The notes under the pieces were generated by a model. That model was not told where the DNA came from. It was given only the letters and a program-made list of their open reading frames with translations, and did no database searches. Below are positions 44,451-55,400 of a stretch of 64,000 bases of DNA, piece by piece (within the stretch, counting starts at the first letter, position 1; each line of letters begins with the position of its first letter). This stretch comes from Corythucha ciliata (taxonomy: Eukaryota; Arthropoda; Insecta; Hemiptera; Tingidae), in NCBI GenBank assembly GCA_038030265.1, contig CM075943.1, forward strand, positions 35,154,001-35,218,000, read 5' to 3'. A program made the position numbers and the translations under genes.

Positions 44451-47400
44451 ATGAGTTCCTCATCAGTCGGTGCGAGTTTAAATTCTCAGATTGACGAGAA
44501 ATTAAGGTCAATCTCCGGGTTGAACGCGAATGAAGTACGAAACTTTGAAGATTAAACCATTTTTCGTTCTTGAGCTGAGTTTTCTTTCTGTTCTAAGGCT
44601 CCCCCAATAAGCCAAAAGAGACTCGTGGCGTTCGTTAACCACTTCGTTATTTCTACTGTCGAATTTCTCGATTCATTCTCACAGTCATGTTTCGTCAAAC
44701 TAAGCGAATGCGATAGAAAGATAAATAAAATAGACACCGTATTGAAACTGCTTGAAGCCAAGGTATGGTTTGCTTTTATCGCGTTCATTCAAGTTCACCT
44801 GTTGATTTCGCTTTTGTTGGGGCAGCTTAATTCGATTCCTTTTGTGCAAGATGACACTGACATTCAAGTGGACCTTCCGAAGCCAGAGCCGTCAAACGTT
44901 AGTCAGCTTGAAGATGACCAAAATCAGAGTCAGCCAGCATCAGTGAGTGGTCACATGACTTACGTCATATCTATACATTTCTCTCTTCCTTTTATTTATA
45001 TCCAACATCCAAATTGCCAATTTCGTGAGTATTCGTCAAGCTTTGGCGCTGTTTGACAGTACCTGCTACGCGGGGTACCCAATGCGGCTACCCCCCCCCC
45101 CCCACAAATTGCTCCAAGGCTTGTGGAGTCAAGCAAGTAACGAGAGAATGGATTCTACAAGTTATTAGTGGAAAACTATGTTTCTTCAACCTCAATGAGG
45201 AAAACCCTCAAGTTGACGGCCATCCCATAAATATGAAATTTTGGCTTTTCGTGATAATGACGCTAGAGGTTTGCACCTAGGTACCAGACAATTATGAAAA
45301 TTGCCACTTCACTACGATCTCCGGCCCAACTTGGCAAAACCGAAGGACCCGTCTTGATGTTTGAACGGGGCAGCGGCGTCCAGACCCAATTTAACTTCCT
45401 CAGGACCTGTTTTGCCTTCACGGTTCTCTTTAGTCCTGGCGGTGAGCAGGCGGGACTTCCCTGATTCGGGTTTCATCAGGGCAATCCAGAGTGCCTGGGT
45501 TCGAATCCCGCTCAGAGCATGCCGAGGTATAACGGCAAGGGAATAGACCTCCCCGCGCCAATGTTCTGAGAGGGCCGCGAAAAGCTTAAACATGGAAAAA
45601 ATGAGGATTTTTAAGTTTCATGCATGTAAAAAGGAGATTTGGTATCCGCTTGAACAACGCTTTGTCCCGTTTGTCAGAACGGCTCGATTATTCGATTGTT
45701 GGATTCCCCGGGTGGAAAAACCCCAAAGATACGCGATTCCGTCCAATTTTAAATTTTGACCATTTTTGCTCAACCAGCCGAGGACTTAAGTGAGTGAAGT
45801 AAAGATCCATTTTAACCATCCCCAGCCAAAAAACGCCCCCATTAGGGGTCGTCGTCGGCAATAGCCTATCGAGGCCCATGTGCACAGTTCTTTTCTCTGT
45901 GCAAGCTTATGGGCAAGTCTACGTTTGAAGTTGAAAAGCCACGCTCATTTTTCTTTGTTCTGGGGGCTATTACGTGGCTAAACGTTTTGAAAAACTCTTC
46001 TATTCCCGGTTCAAGTAGCGAAAAAGCGCTCATTCGTGGCTAAAATTGAGAAAATGCGTCAATTCGTGGTTTCTGATCCAAAATTCTGGCCAAAATTGAG
46101 AAAAAACGCTAGTTTGCAGTTCCGGCAAATCCACGAATTAAGTTGAGAAAAGCGCTAATTCATATTTAAAAGTTGGAAACATCGTTCATTCGCGGCAAAA
46201 ATTGAGAAAAAGCATGAATTAAAGCTAAAATTGAAATAAAAATGCGCTAACTGCTAACTCACGGCTAAAATGAGGGAAAAGCTCTAGTTTGCTGCTAGAG
46301 CTTTTCAATCAAAATATAATACAAATAAATTTCAATTCAAATGCTAAAAATTCAAAGTCACATTAAGCGATCAAGTAAACAGCCGTATTGGGGTTAAAAG
46401 GATCGATGTACCGACATAAAATTGTTTTTGGATGCCCCAAATTCGCGATATTGGTCCTTAAAAAGTGTCAAACCAATAAATTTTTTTTTTTTGGAAGAGC
46501 CAAATCATTGAATTCAGCAATTTGGGCAACTGCGACGACTTCGTGTGAGCGTTCCTGGCGGTGCGTGGAGGCGCCCTCTTAGTATACGGCCACGAAGTAT
46601 GAAATGAGGGGAAAGAGAGAAAAAAAAAACATGTATTTTCTTTCTCTCTTTACCTCTTCTGGTTCGATTTGTCTTATCCACTCCCTCGCCTAAAAATATT
46701 TCTCAAATTTTGCTGGCCAGGGCTGTAGCCCTGGTTGTCACCCTCCTCCCCCATGAACCGGCCTGCCTGCTAGCCTGGGCCACAAAGTAGGCCCAGAAAC
46801 TGGAGATTTTACTTGAATTAAGGCTCTAAAATCGGTCAATTCCACTGAAATTAGGGCCCGAAAATGTCCATTCCACGGATATTCAGCCAGGAATTCACAA
46901 ATGTCTAAAAAATTATGTAATTTTTCGGTTGTGTTTATCAAGTTTTTGGTGATCTCGCGGGGCCAGCTGTTGCGGTAGGGCTGACCGCGGGGGAAGCGGC
47001 CGGCTGACCGCGAGGGAAATATAAGCGGCCACTTGGAAAACATAACCTGGACGGATATTAGGCCATGAAACTTCCTATTCCTTGGGTGTTCGTCAGGCTC
47101 GGGGTTTTGTTAGAACCGGCTACCCGGCTACGGGTGGATATACGCCGCTTTCGGAAAAGGCCTCAAAACTTGACATTTTGCTGAACAACTATAACATATA
47201 AGACCCTGAACTTGTCATTTCGCTTAAATTGACACCCGCAAAATTTCAACTTCGCTTGAAACTGTACAACTTGAAATTGTACTCAAATTCCGACCTGAAT
47301 ATAGGAACTCACAAATATTCCCTTCTAAAGGCGGCTTCACATGCGAGCTGTGACAGCCTGACAGCTAAGAATTTTAGCAGTGGCCAAACAACGCGCACAG

Positions 47401-47533
47401 GGATTCATTATATTTTATTGGACACAGCTCAAAGCCCGAGCTTTGAAAACTCACATGTGTAGGCGGCTTTAATGTTGCAATTACACGGCTATTCGTTAGG
47501 GTATGGCCGCAGTTGGTCCGGCTAGCTGACCTG

Positions 47534-47573
<40 letters not shown>

Positions 47574-48770
47574 CCTGAAACTTGCACTTTTGCGAAAACT
47601 TTACCTGACATAAAATTTCGCCGATGTTTGTCACCAAAATGTTGCAATTTTAAATCATGCATAAATCTGTAGCCGTAGGAGCCTGCATCGTCTGTCTTCC
47701 CTCGTTGAGGTTCGTCAAAAACGGACCGGTTTCGGCTTCTCGCCATCTTCAGCGTTTGGTTTCCCAACTGAAACCTCAACGAGGGAAGACAGACGATGTA
47801 GGCTCCTACGGCTACAGATTTATGCATGAATTAACCGCTAACCCTCGTAGTTTAAGCGACTCTACTAACAATTTAGATGTTGCAATTTTGTTGAGGATAC
47901 GGCATGATATAGGCCTCGTCAGCCTACAACGAGGTCCGTCGTGGCTGGCTACCCTGGTTTTTGAGCCCACAAGAACAATTGTAAACAACAGTCGGATATT
48001 TAACCCTGTAACTTGCATTTTCTCCAAAATTAATAGGCGCAACTTGCAATTTTGATTAAATGAAGTCCCGAAACTTGCATTTTTGCTACAATGAAGATCT
48101 GAATCTTGCATTTTCACAGTAATGAGATCCGAAACTTCCGATAAATTCTATTTCAAATAAAAGTTATGAGCGCAGTTAGGGCCGTTTTGCCCAGGGATCG
48201 CGCCCACTAAAAACAAAAGGCCCTGGAACTTGCAGTATCGCGAACATTCGGCCAGGAAACTTTCTAATTTCTCGGATATTTGTCTTCGAAATGTTGCAAC
48301 GTGGCGGCTAGTCGTCAAACTTTGAGCGTTGTCGTTGGCGGGGTTCCGGTCAACTTTGGAAATCAAACAAAACCTGAAACTCCGCGGCGGATTCACGCCG
48401 CGGAGATAAAACCTACCTCATACTTTACTTCCTATTTCGCGAAAATAAAGACCAGACACTAAGCAATTTCGCGGATATTCAGAACCGAACAAAAGGCTCT
48501 AAAATTGCAGTTTCCCTGAAATTAAGTGCAAGTCCACGACCTCCTTACGACCCCAAATCTTACTTTTTTTTTTTAAGTATTAAAAATGCATCTTTTGGAC
48601 AGGAGGGTAAGCCCGAGTCTATCGACGGAGGAGTTGAGTCCTCCGCAGTACCTGATGTAGATCCTCGGGTCACCAAATACCTAAAAATGCTTCAGTTTGG
48701 CGTCCCATTGGATGGCGTGAAAAATAAAATGCGGCTCGAAGGAGTCGACCCAAATCTGCTGAAATTATGA
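44451..48770 (+). CDS. WASHC3: WASH complex subunit 3 (CCDC53)
   Basis: Four exons: 44451-44534, 44598-44762, 44826-44942 and 48603-48770, all phase 0, 177 aa. Exon 2 encodes APPISQKRLVAFVNHF.. STVEFLDSFSQSC.. KINKIDTVLKLLEAK, the N-terminal WASH-binding helix and coiled coil. Exon 3 gives LNSIPFVQDD and an acidic Gln/Ser linker. Exon 4 gives DPRVTKYLKMLQFGVPLDGV and KNKMRLEGVDPNLL, the C-terminal WH2-like block shared by CCDC53-family proteins. The protein is a core subunit of the pentameric WASH complex that drives Arp2/3 actin nucleation on endosomes. The last exon lies 3.66 kb away behind repeats and has no frame long enough to be noticed alone; its in-frame join supports it. AATAAA follows at about 48813. 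Confidence 0.92.
45460..45530 (+). repeat. tRNA-like B-box fragment (SINE-like)
   Basis: GGGTTCGAATCCCGC at about 45497 is a perfect internal promoter B box with T-arm pairing, but no acceptor stem or anticodon arm can be formed. It lies in a moderately GC-rich patch 45300-45590, so a tRNA-derived SINE relic is likely. Confidence 0.4.
45790..46750 (+). repeat. Long dispersed repeat, copy 1 (includes family 2 word array)
   Basis: Order of blocks: CCAGCCAAAAAACGCC, AGTTCTTTTCT, GGCAAGTCTACGT, then GGCTAAAATTGAGAAAA units (45955-46320), and TTCTGGTTCG with TCCC near 46660-46690. The same order occurs at 62985-63850 in the same orientation. It fills part of WASHC3 intron 3. Confidence 0.7.
47655..47829 (-). 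mobile_element. Hairpin element enclosing a hammerhead-like core
   Basis: The arms of about 58 bases are inverted copies, running from CATGCATAAATCTGTAGCC through GGAGCCT..ATCGTCTG to CTCGTTGAGGTT. The minus-strand apex carries the hammerhead-like core. Relatives without complete arms are at 25861-25965 and 54590-54680. Known Penelope-like retroelements and retrozymes carry hammerheads; membership here is inference. Confidence 0.75.
47718..47757 (-). ncRNA. Hammerhead-ribozyme-like motif
   Basis: Minus strand, in order: AAACG (stem I), CTGAAGA (core CUGANGA), T, GGC-loop-GCC (stem II), GAAA, a three-pair stem III ACC/GGT without loop, C at the cleavage position (GUC triplet), and CGTTT closing stem I. 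One extra U stands between the core and stem II, which is non-canonical. Stem III could only form between two molecules or in a dimer, as in other minimal hammerheads. Confidence 0.5.
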
Positions 48771-49445
48771 TTACTTGGTAGGTAATCCTATGGGTTACAA
48801 AATGTTGTTCAAATAAAACGAATAGTTTATTTCAAATAAACTATTTTATACAGGGGAAACAAGTTATTTCAAACGGATAATTATTATAATAGACAGTATA
48901 ATATTTTTGTAATATTTACAAAACAATGGTTTTCAACTATACGTTCAGCTTAATAAAACGAAAAACGAGACTCCGCAGGTTGAAAAAAGTCACGGGAAAG
49001 GCAGAAACGAGGCTCGAGGAAATCGCTACCTGTTAAATTCTTTTCAATTCAATCAAAATAAATTATTCATTCTCTCATTGCGTCAAATGGCGTTTCTCTA
49101 GAAAGGTCAGTTAAAAACGTGAACTTGTAAGTCTGAAAAGCTAAATATTTAACGCTTTCTTGCCCCCTACAGGTAACCAAAACTATTCAGATAATATTGT
49201 AATTTTGGAGAAAAACGTGCACACAGACTGCGGTATTTTGTATTTATTATAATATTTGAGTAACGTTTGCCTTAAATATGTTGTACAGCTACCTCACACG
49301 TACACACAACCAAAAACATTTTGAGAACTAAATTTAATAAGGCCGTAAAATAAAATTAAAACGTTTACGAGGGTTGAAGAAACTTTTTTTTTTTCATTCT
49401 CTCATAATTTTTATCATTTGAATATAATTAGCGAGCTATGGAATG

Positions 49446-52400
49446 TTAACTCTGAGGCGTCAGTTGTCCACTACTCAGTAGCCTTTCAACTGCTGCGTTG
49501 ACATCTCCAAATGTGGCAATTAGGGCTTTATAAGACATTATTTCCATTAGTTTATTGCCGAATGATGGTAAATATTTGGGAAAAGAGTAGAAACTCACCT
49601 TGAATATTAGCTTCACGATTGACGAAACCCATGGCGGTCAATTGTTCCAGTTGAGACCTGTACCTTTCCTCGGGTGGTTGATTTGTGTTGCCTCCGCTGC
49701 CGGTACCTAGTCTTGACATCTAGCCGGACAAAATTATGTGAGAATAATCGATAATATGACAGCGGAAAGGCAGGAATTGATTAAATCACTCACAGCACTA
49801 GCCATTTGATTAAGCCACGCCGGCGTCGTATTGGCTCCGCCACCGCCAGTACTGTCCGTCGCCGCTGCTGCTGGCCTGCCCAGACCACCTGGGGGCGGCG
49901 TGAAACCCATCCTGAAAAATGCATTAATCGTTTGTGACTTAAAGTTGAAAGTAGATGGTCAACTAAGGTTCTCAAATTTCAAAGAACCACGGAATCAGCC
50001 CCCCCCCCCTCATTTCACCCTTCATCATCTTATCATACAATGACAAAATCAAGTAACTCACGTTGACGCAAAGTTAGGTGCGACGCTCTGTAGTTGATCA
50101 AGCCCCTGTTGGATCTGTTGAATGGCTGAAAGAGCCTGCGGGTTGGTCATTACATTCTGCACATCAGGATTCTGAAGTTGAGTTAACAGATGTGGCATCA
50201 TGTCGCGCATTTGAGCCTGAAGCTGAGGATTGTTTGCGATTAGTGGGTTCTGCGAGAGAATGTTAGAAGCGAAGTTCGGGTCACTGGCCATCGTTTGCAT
50301 CATATTTCGCATCAAGGGTGACGACATCATGTTTTGCATCACTTGTGGATTCGCCATAACTTGTTCCATTATGTTTTCCATTCCGGGAGCTCCGAATAAA
50401 CTGCCAAGACCGGGTCCTCCTGTGCCTGGACTAGGAGTTCCACCTCCGTTTCCCGTGTTGCTCGCTGGGCTCGTTCCACCCGTGGTACCACCAGACGCCG
50501 GACGGCTGGAATTTGGAGACCACGGATTGGGCAGAGGTTCAACGTTTTCTTGTCCTTGTTGAGGGTTGACGGGAGGTTCAGTGGAATTGGACACGAGACT
50601 GGCGAATGGGTTTCGTCCAAATTGCTCAGTGGCGGCATTCAACATCGGCTCTTGAATATCACGGTACATTCTTTGCAAAGCACTGTAACCACCAGGGATA
50701 GACTCAAGATTGGACATAGCACGGTCTTGGGTTCGCATCAACTCTTGAAGCATTGAAGGATTTCTCGCCAATTCCATTGTCTGCCGTAGAAGTTCCGGGT
50801 TATTCAGCATGTGATTAATTTCTGGATTTCTCTGCACAGAAAAAAAGTAATGAGATATTCACAGCGGATAATATGCTTTCAAAATGGGGAAAATACCTCG
50901 ATTAGCTCTTGCATGTGAGGGTTCGTCATCATCAACTGTCTCATGTTGTTGGGATCCGACATCAAGTGTTGCACAATAGGATTATTCATAATCTGCCTAA
51001 GACTTTCCGGGTTGTTGAACAACTCCCGCTGCATTCGAGCTTGAAGTTCGGCAAAATTACCGGAATTTAATCCAAGTCCCGCCATGCCCGGAAGACCTCC
51101 GAGACCTCCCAAATCGAACGCATCGGCTCCACCGCCTTGTCCCAGTGTACCGGGCGAGGTCGGTGTCGTTCCGCTACCTGTTTAAATTTCGAGACGCCAG
51201 ATTTAATTCTGTTTTCCCCATGAAAAATAAATTGTGTAACACACGGTTGCTTACCGGCAGGCCTATTCTGAGCAGTACCAGCTGGGTTGTTCGGAGTCTG
51301 TGCATTGGTGCGAACGACTAGATGCACCGATACACCATCTTTGATATTCTGAGCAGCTAACGTGTCGTCATCTTTCATTATTTTGCCGGCAAAAATCAAA
51401 CATACGTGTTCTAACTGAGCTTCGAACGCTTTTGCTACGACTTCTTTAAACTGTGAGCAAAAAAAAAAAAAAAAAACGATAAAATTCTGCTGCGCAGGAC
51501 TGGCCTGACACAATGTTATAGTTTATATTATAGTTAACGTTATTGGAATAATAATAGAGGCCATAGCGGCTCTTCTTCGATAAGAGATTTTAATTTAGCT
51601 CTGTATTGGGACAAAACAGTCCTCTAGCCCCCCAAACAGAGATGGGACCGATTAGGTTGTAAAATAAGCAACGAGGATAAAAGCCAGCATCTCTTATTAA
51701 GAAAAATATTTAATTTCCCGTCTTCCTTTCCCTTTTCGAAGACTCGAACAAAGAGGAATGAAGAGAACCCCCCCCCCCACCAACAATAGGCAAATCAAGT
51801 GTTTCCATTAAGTCCCTGCGCCGATTTCCCACCTTAGGAATAAGAAAAATAACTGGTGGGAGAAATATTTTGAATTCCCCGGAAAAGCCCTTCTCGAGGC
51901 TTTTTGACGGGCTCTTGAACATCTAAGAAGGCTTGTGACGAAATTTTGACTTTTGGTATTCAGTCCCGGCAATTGGCAAATTCCCCCCTGAGCACTCATC
52001 GAAAATTAAGGTCGGTACAATTTACCTTTTAAATAATCACCCACGGGATTGAAAAGTAACAATCGATTAATAATCAAATTTTCTCCAATTAATAAAAATC
52101 CTCTCTTCTCAAAATAAATAAATAATTTTGAACTTGATTTAAATAAAAGAAATAATCAATATAATTTTATCCTCGGTGTCTTGTTAAAGTTTCTTCCACT
52201 TTTCAAGCACCATAAAATAACATCAATTATTCTAGTCGTAATCGTACGAAATAACGAGTCTTTACAAACTATTCATTTTTTGATCTAAAATACCAACGAA
52301 ACCCTCTCGAATTGCCAAGCGAGTTAAACGTTTCCCTTTCAAGTAGTACATCTTTAAAAATTGTCAAAAATATGGCCACACAGCTCGATTTTAGCCAAGC

Positions 52401-55400
52401 GAGTAAACGTTCCTTTTGAAAATTTATTAAATAATAATTAAACTATTCCATCCTCGAAAGTCTTCACCAATCCTTTAATTTAATAACCCTTTAAACTATA
52501 AATCCTTCCGTTATTATTTTTTTCCCCCTAGACAAGTGGTGGAAGCGCCTATTTTCCCGAAAAATTAGTTGGTTAAAAATCAAGACTCATTGTTTCGTTA
52601 ATTGAATTTGCATGTGCATGCCTTTCGTATTTTAAGTCGAATTTTTTTTGGTCACATTATTCCTGAATTCATAATTATAAAAACATTTAATCACTGAAAC
52701 AATGGCCCTTCCCGCACTTGACAAACTCATTGAGAGACAAACTTTCCTGCGAAAAGAACTAATTTCCGCGATACATAACAAGTCGTATTGTGCTTCCTGG
52801 ATCAACAGTGATCTAAAAGATGACCTTTTTGCGTCCGCCCTATTATTAGGTACCCTCCAAATTCCCACTCCCGACCAACTCCGGGAACAATTAAAAACGT
52901 ATTTTTCGTCCTTTGACGTCGCAGAGGCACTAACTGCTCTCGATGATAATATGATCAAACTTCGCCCACTCTTTGAACCCAGTGCTCAAGCCCCCAGCCA
53001 AAATGTCATAGCCAAACTCACTCCCGAAAACCCGACCTCTCTGCCCAACTTACCCCCGCCCCAGCCACCGCCAATGCCCATGCCAGTGCCCAAGCCAAAC
53101 AAAAAAATTCCGAAAATTGATGTCCCCTCCTTTTCGGGTGAACCCCCCGAAAATATTGAAAGTTTCATTGACCGCTATGAAACGGTAGCGTCAATTTACT
53201 CCTGGGATGAAAATGATAAAGTGGTGGCTTGTCTAGGGTGGAAAAAGAAAGTAACCCGAAAAAGGAGTCCTGTCTAGGGTGGAAAAAGAAAGTATAATTG
53301 ATCAATTTAAAATTTAAATTTTCATTATTTTTTACAATTTTTAAAGATGTACTACTTGAAAGGGAAACGTTTAACTCGCTTGGCAATTCGAGAGGGTTTC
53401 GTTGGTATTTTAGATCAAAAAATGAATAGTTTGTAAAGACTCGTTATTTCGTACGATTACGACTAGAATAATTGATGTTATTTTATGGTGCTTGAAAAGT
53501 GGAAGAAACTTTAACAAGACACCGAGGATAAAATTATATTGATTATTTCTTTTATTTAAATCAAGTTCAAAATTATTTATTTATTTTGAGAAGAGAGGAT
53601 TTTTATTAATTGGAGAAAAATTGATTATTAATCGATTGTTACTTTTCAATCCCGTGGGTGATTATTTAAAAGGTAAATTGTACCGACCTTAATTTTCGAT
53701 GAGTGCTCAGGGGGGAATTTGCCAATTGCCGGGACTGAATACCAAAAGTCAAAATTTCGTCACAAGCCTTCTTAGATGTTCAAGAGCCCGTCAAAAAGCC
53801 TCGAGAAGGGCTTTTCCGGGGAATTTAAAATATTTCTCCCACCAGTTATTTTTCTTATTCCTAAGGTGGGAAATCGGCGCAGGGACTTAATGGAAACACT
53901 TGATTTGCCTATTGTTGGTGGGGGGGGGGGGTTCTCTTCATTCCTCTTTGTTCGAGTCTTCGAAAAGGGAAAGGAAGACGGGAAATTAAATATTTTTCTT
54001 AATAAGAGATGCTGGCTTTTATCCTCGTTGCTTATTTTACAACCTAATCGGTCCCATCTCTGTTTGGGGGGCTAGAGGACTGTTTTGTCCCAATACAGCT
54101 CCTTCACATTTTTCAGAGTCTTACTCCTCGGAATACCTCGGGCACTGGTCAATGACGAGTTTTCGGTGCTCTTTTTTTCTGCTTTAACGACTATGCATTC
54201 TTATTCAGAATAAACCCCTCAAATCTGGCACCACCACTCAGCCTCTAGCCGCCCAGTCACGATGACCAGCCGAACACGCCCGGAACTTTTCTTGGACTAA
54301 GAAAATTAAAAATCCCCTTCTTCCTCCTCCTTCAGATTAAACTAATCATTCTAAAACCAAACACTTACACCCGCCCCAGCCATTTTTTTGACTAAAAAAT
54401 AACACTTTCGGCCTAAGAAAGTCTTTAGACTGTAAAATAGCAGGAAACTGTGCCCAGAAATCCTATTTGTCGGTTAAAATAAACTACTCATAGCCCCGCC
54501 TAGCAATTAAACCGATTTCGTCCTCGGCCGTGCTGGAACGTCCTGACTTATTATTAGTAAAATCCCCTGTAATTTCACAACTGAAACTTGCCAGACGCTG
54601 AAGATGGTGAACAGCCGAAACCGGTCCGTCGATGACGCACTCCGACGAGGGTAGACTGACAACGTAGGGCGCATTTCAGGCTTGATATGGTCAACTGAGT
54701 CTTCGAATAAAATTATTTGGGCTGTTTCCGAGGAATTATTATGCTCATATCCACTGTGGTGAGCGAATGGGAAGAAATGTACGAATTTACAGTTTGAATG
54801 AACTTAAAATCAGGACTTGGGTTTGAGGTAGCATAGACACTGGGGTGTCTAATGACGCGTTCAAATGGGCGAGAAGTGTCCTGTGAGATTCCCGGCATGA
54901 CCAAGAGGTGGTCTTTCCTATGCCCACCCATTTTTGGGCGCATTGGCATGTTTTTCGGGTGCCAGTGGAACTCGACAGTTCACTCAAGAGACACTTTTAA
55001 ATTGAGTAATAAATAAGGGAGGCGATGACGGGTAGAATAGCTCGCATTAGTTCAATTTTTTTCTTCGTTTGACCTCCAAATACGGAGGAAGTCCATGATG
55101 AAGAAGCTGTCCACTCATTTTTCCCTGACTTTGGTGTCAAAAACAAGAAATTTCCTGAGTTTTCCCAGACCACTTTACAATTCCCTGACTTTTCCCAGTC
55201 CTTGGAAACCCTGTGTCGTTGTTGTGGTCCTGCACCTGCGTCGAGCCTCTTTCTTGTACTTCAGAGCCACTCTCTGCTGCGGATCTCCTTAAGATGCGGC
55301 CAGTACCTAGGCCGTTGCCTGCCCATACCTGGCCTGTACCCCATTACTTGGCTCGGACTCCAGAGCAGAGTCGGTACCATCACTCAGCTCGACCCGTTAG

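Larger units (their letters stand above)
46790..48560 (+). repeat. Degenerate word array, family 3, in blocks (WASHC3 intron 3)
   Basis: Diverged units of the type 'CCTGAAACTTGCATTTT(T/C)GC', about 30 bases, occur at 46790-47050, 47160-47290, 47571-47620, 48000-48260 and 48470-48540, separated by MITE-like insertions. A pure A run of 37 (47534-47570) interrupts one block. Confidence 0.6.

Noticed and set aside
45460..45530. True tRNA gene
   Set aside because: Only the B box and T-arm are present; acceptor and anticodon arms cannot be built.
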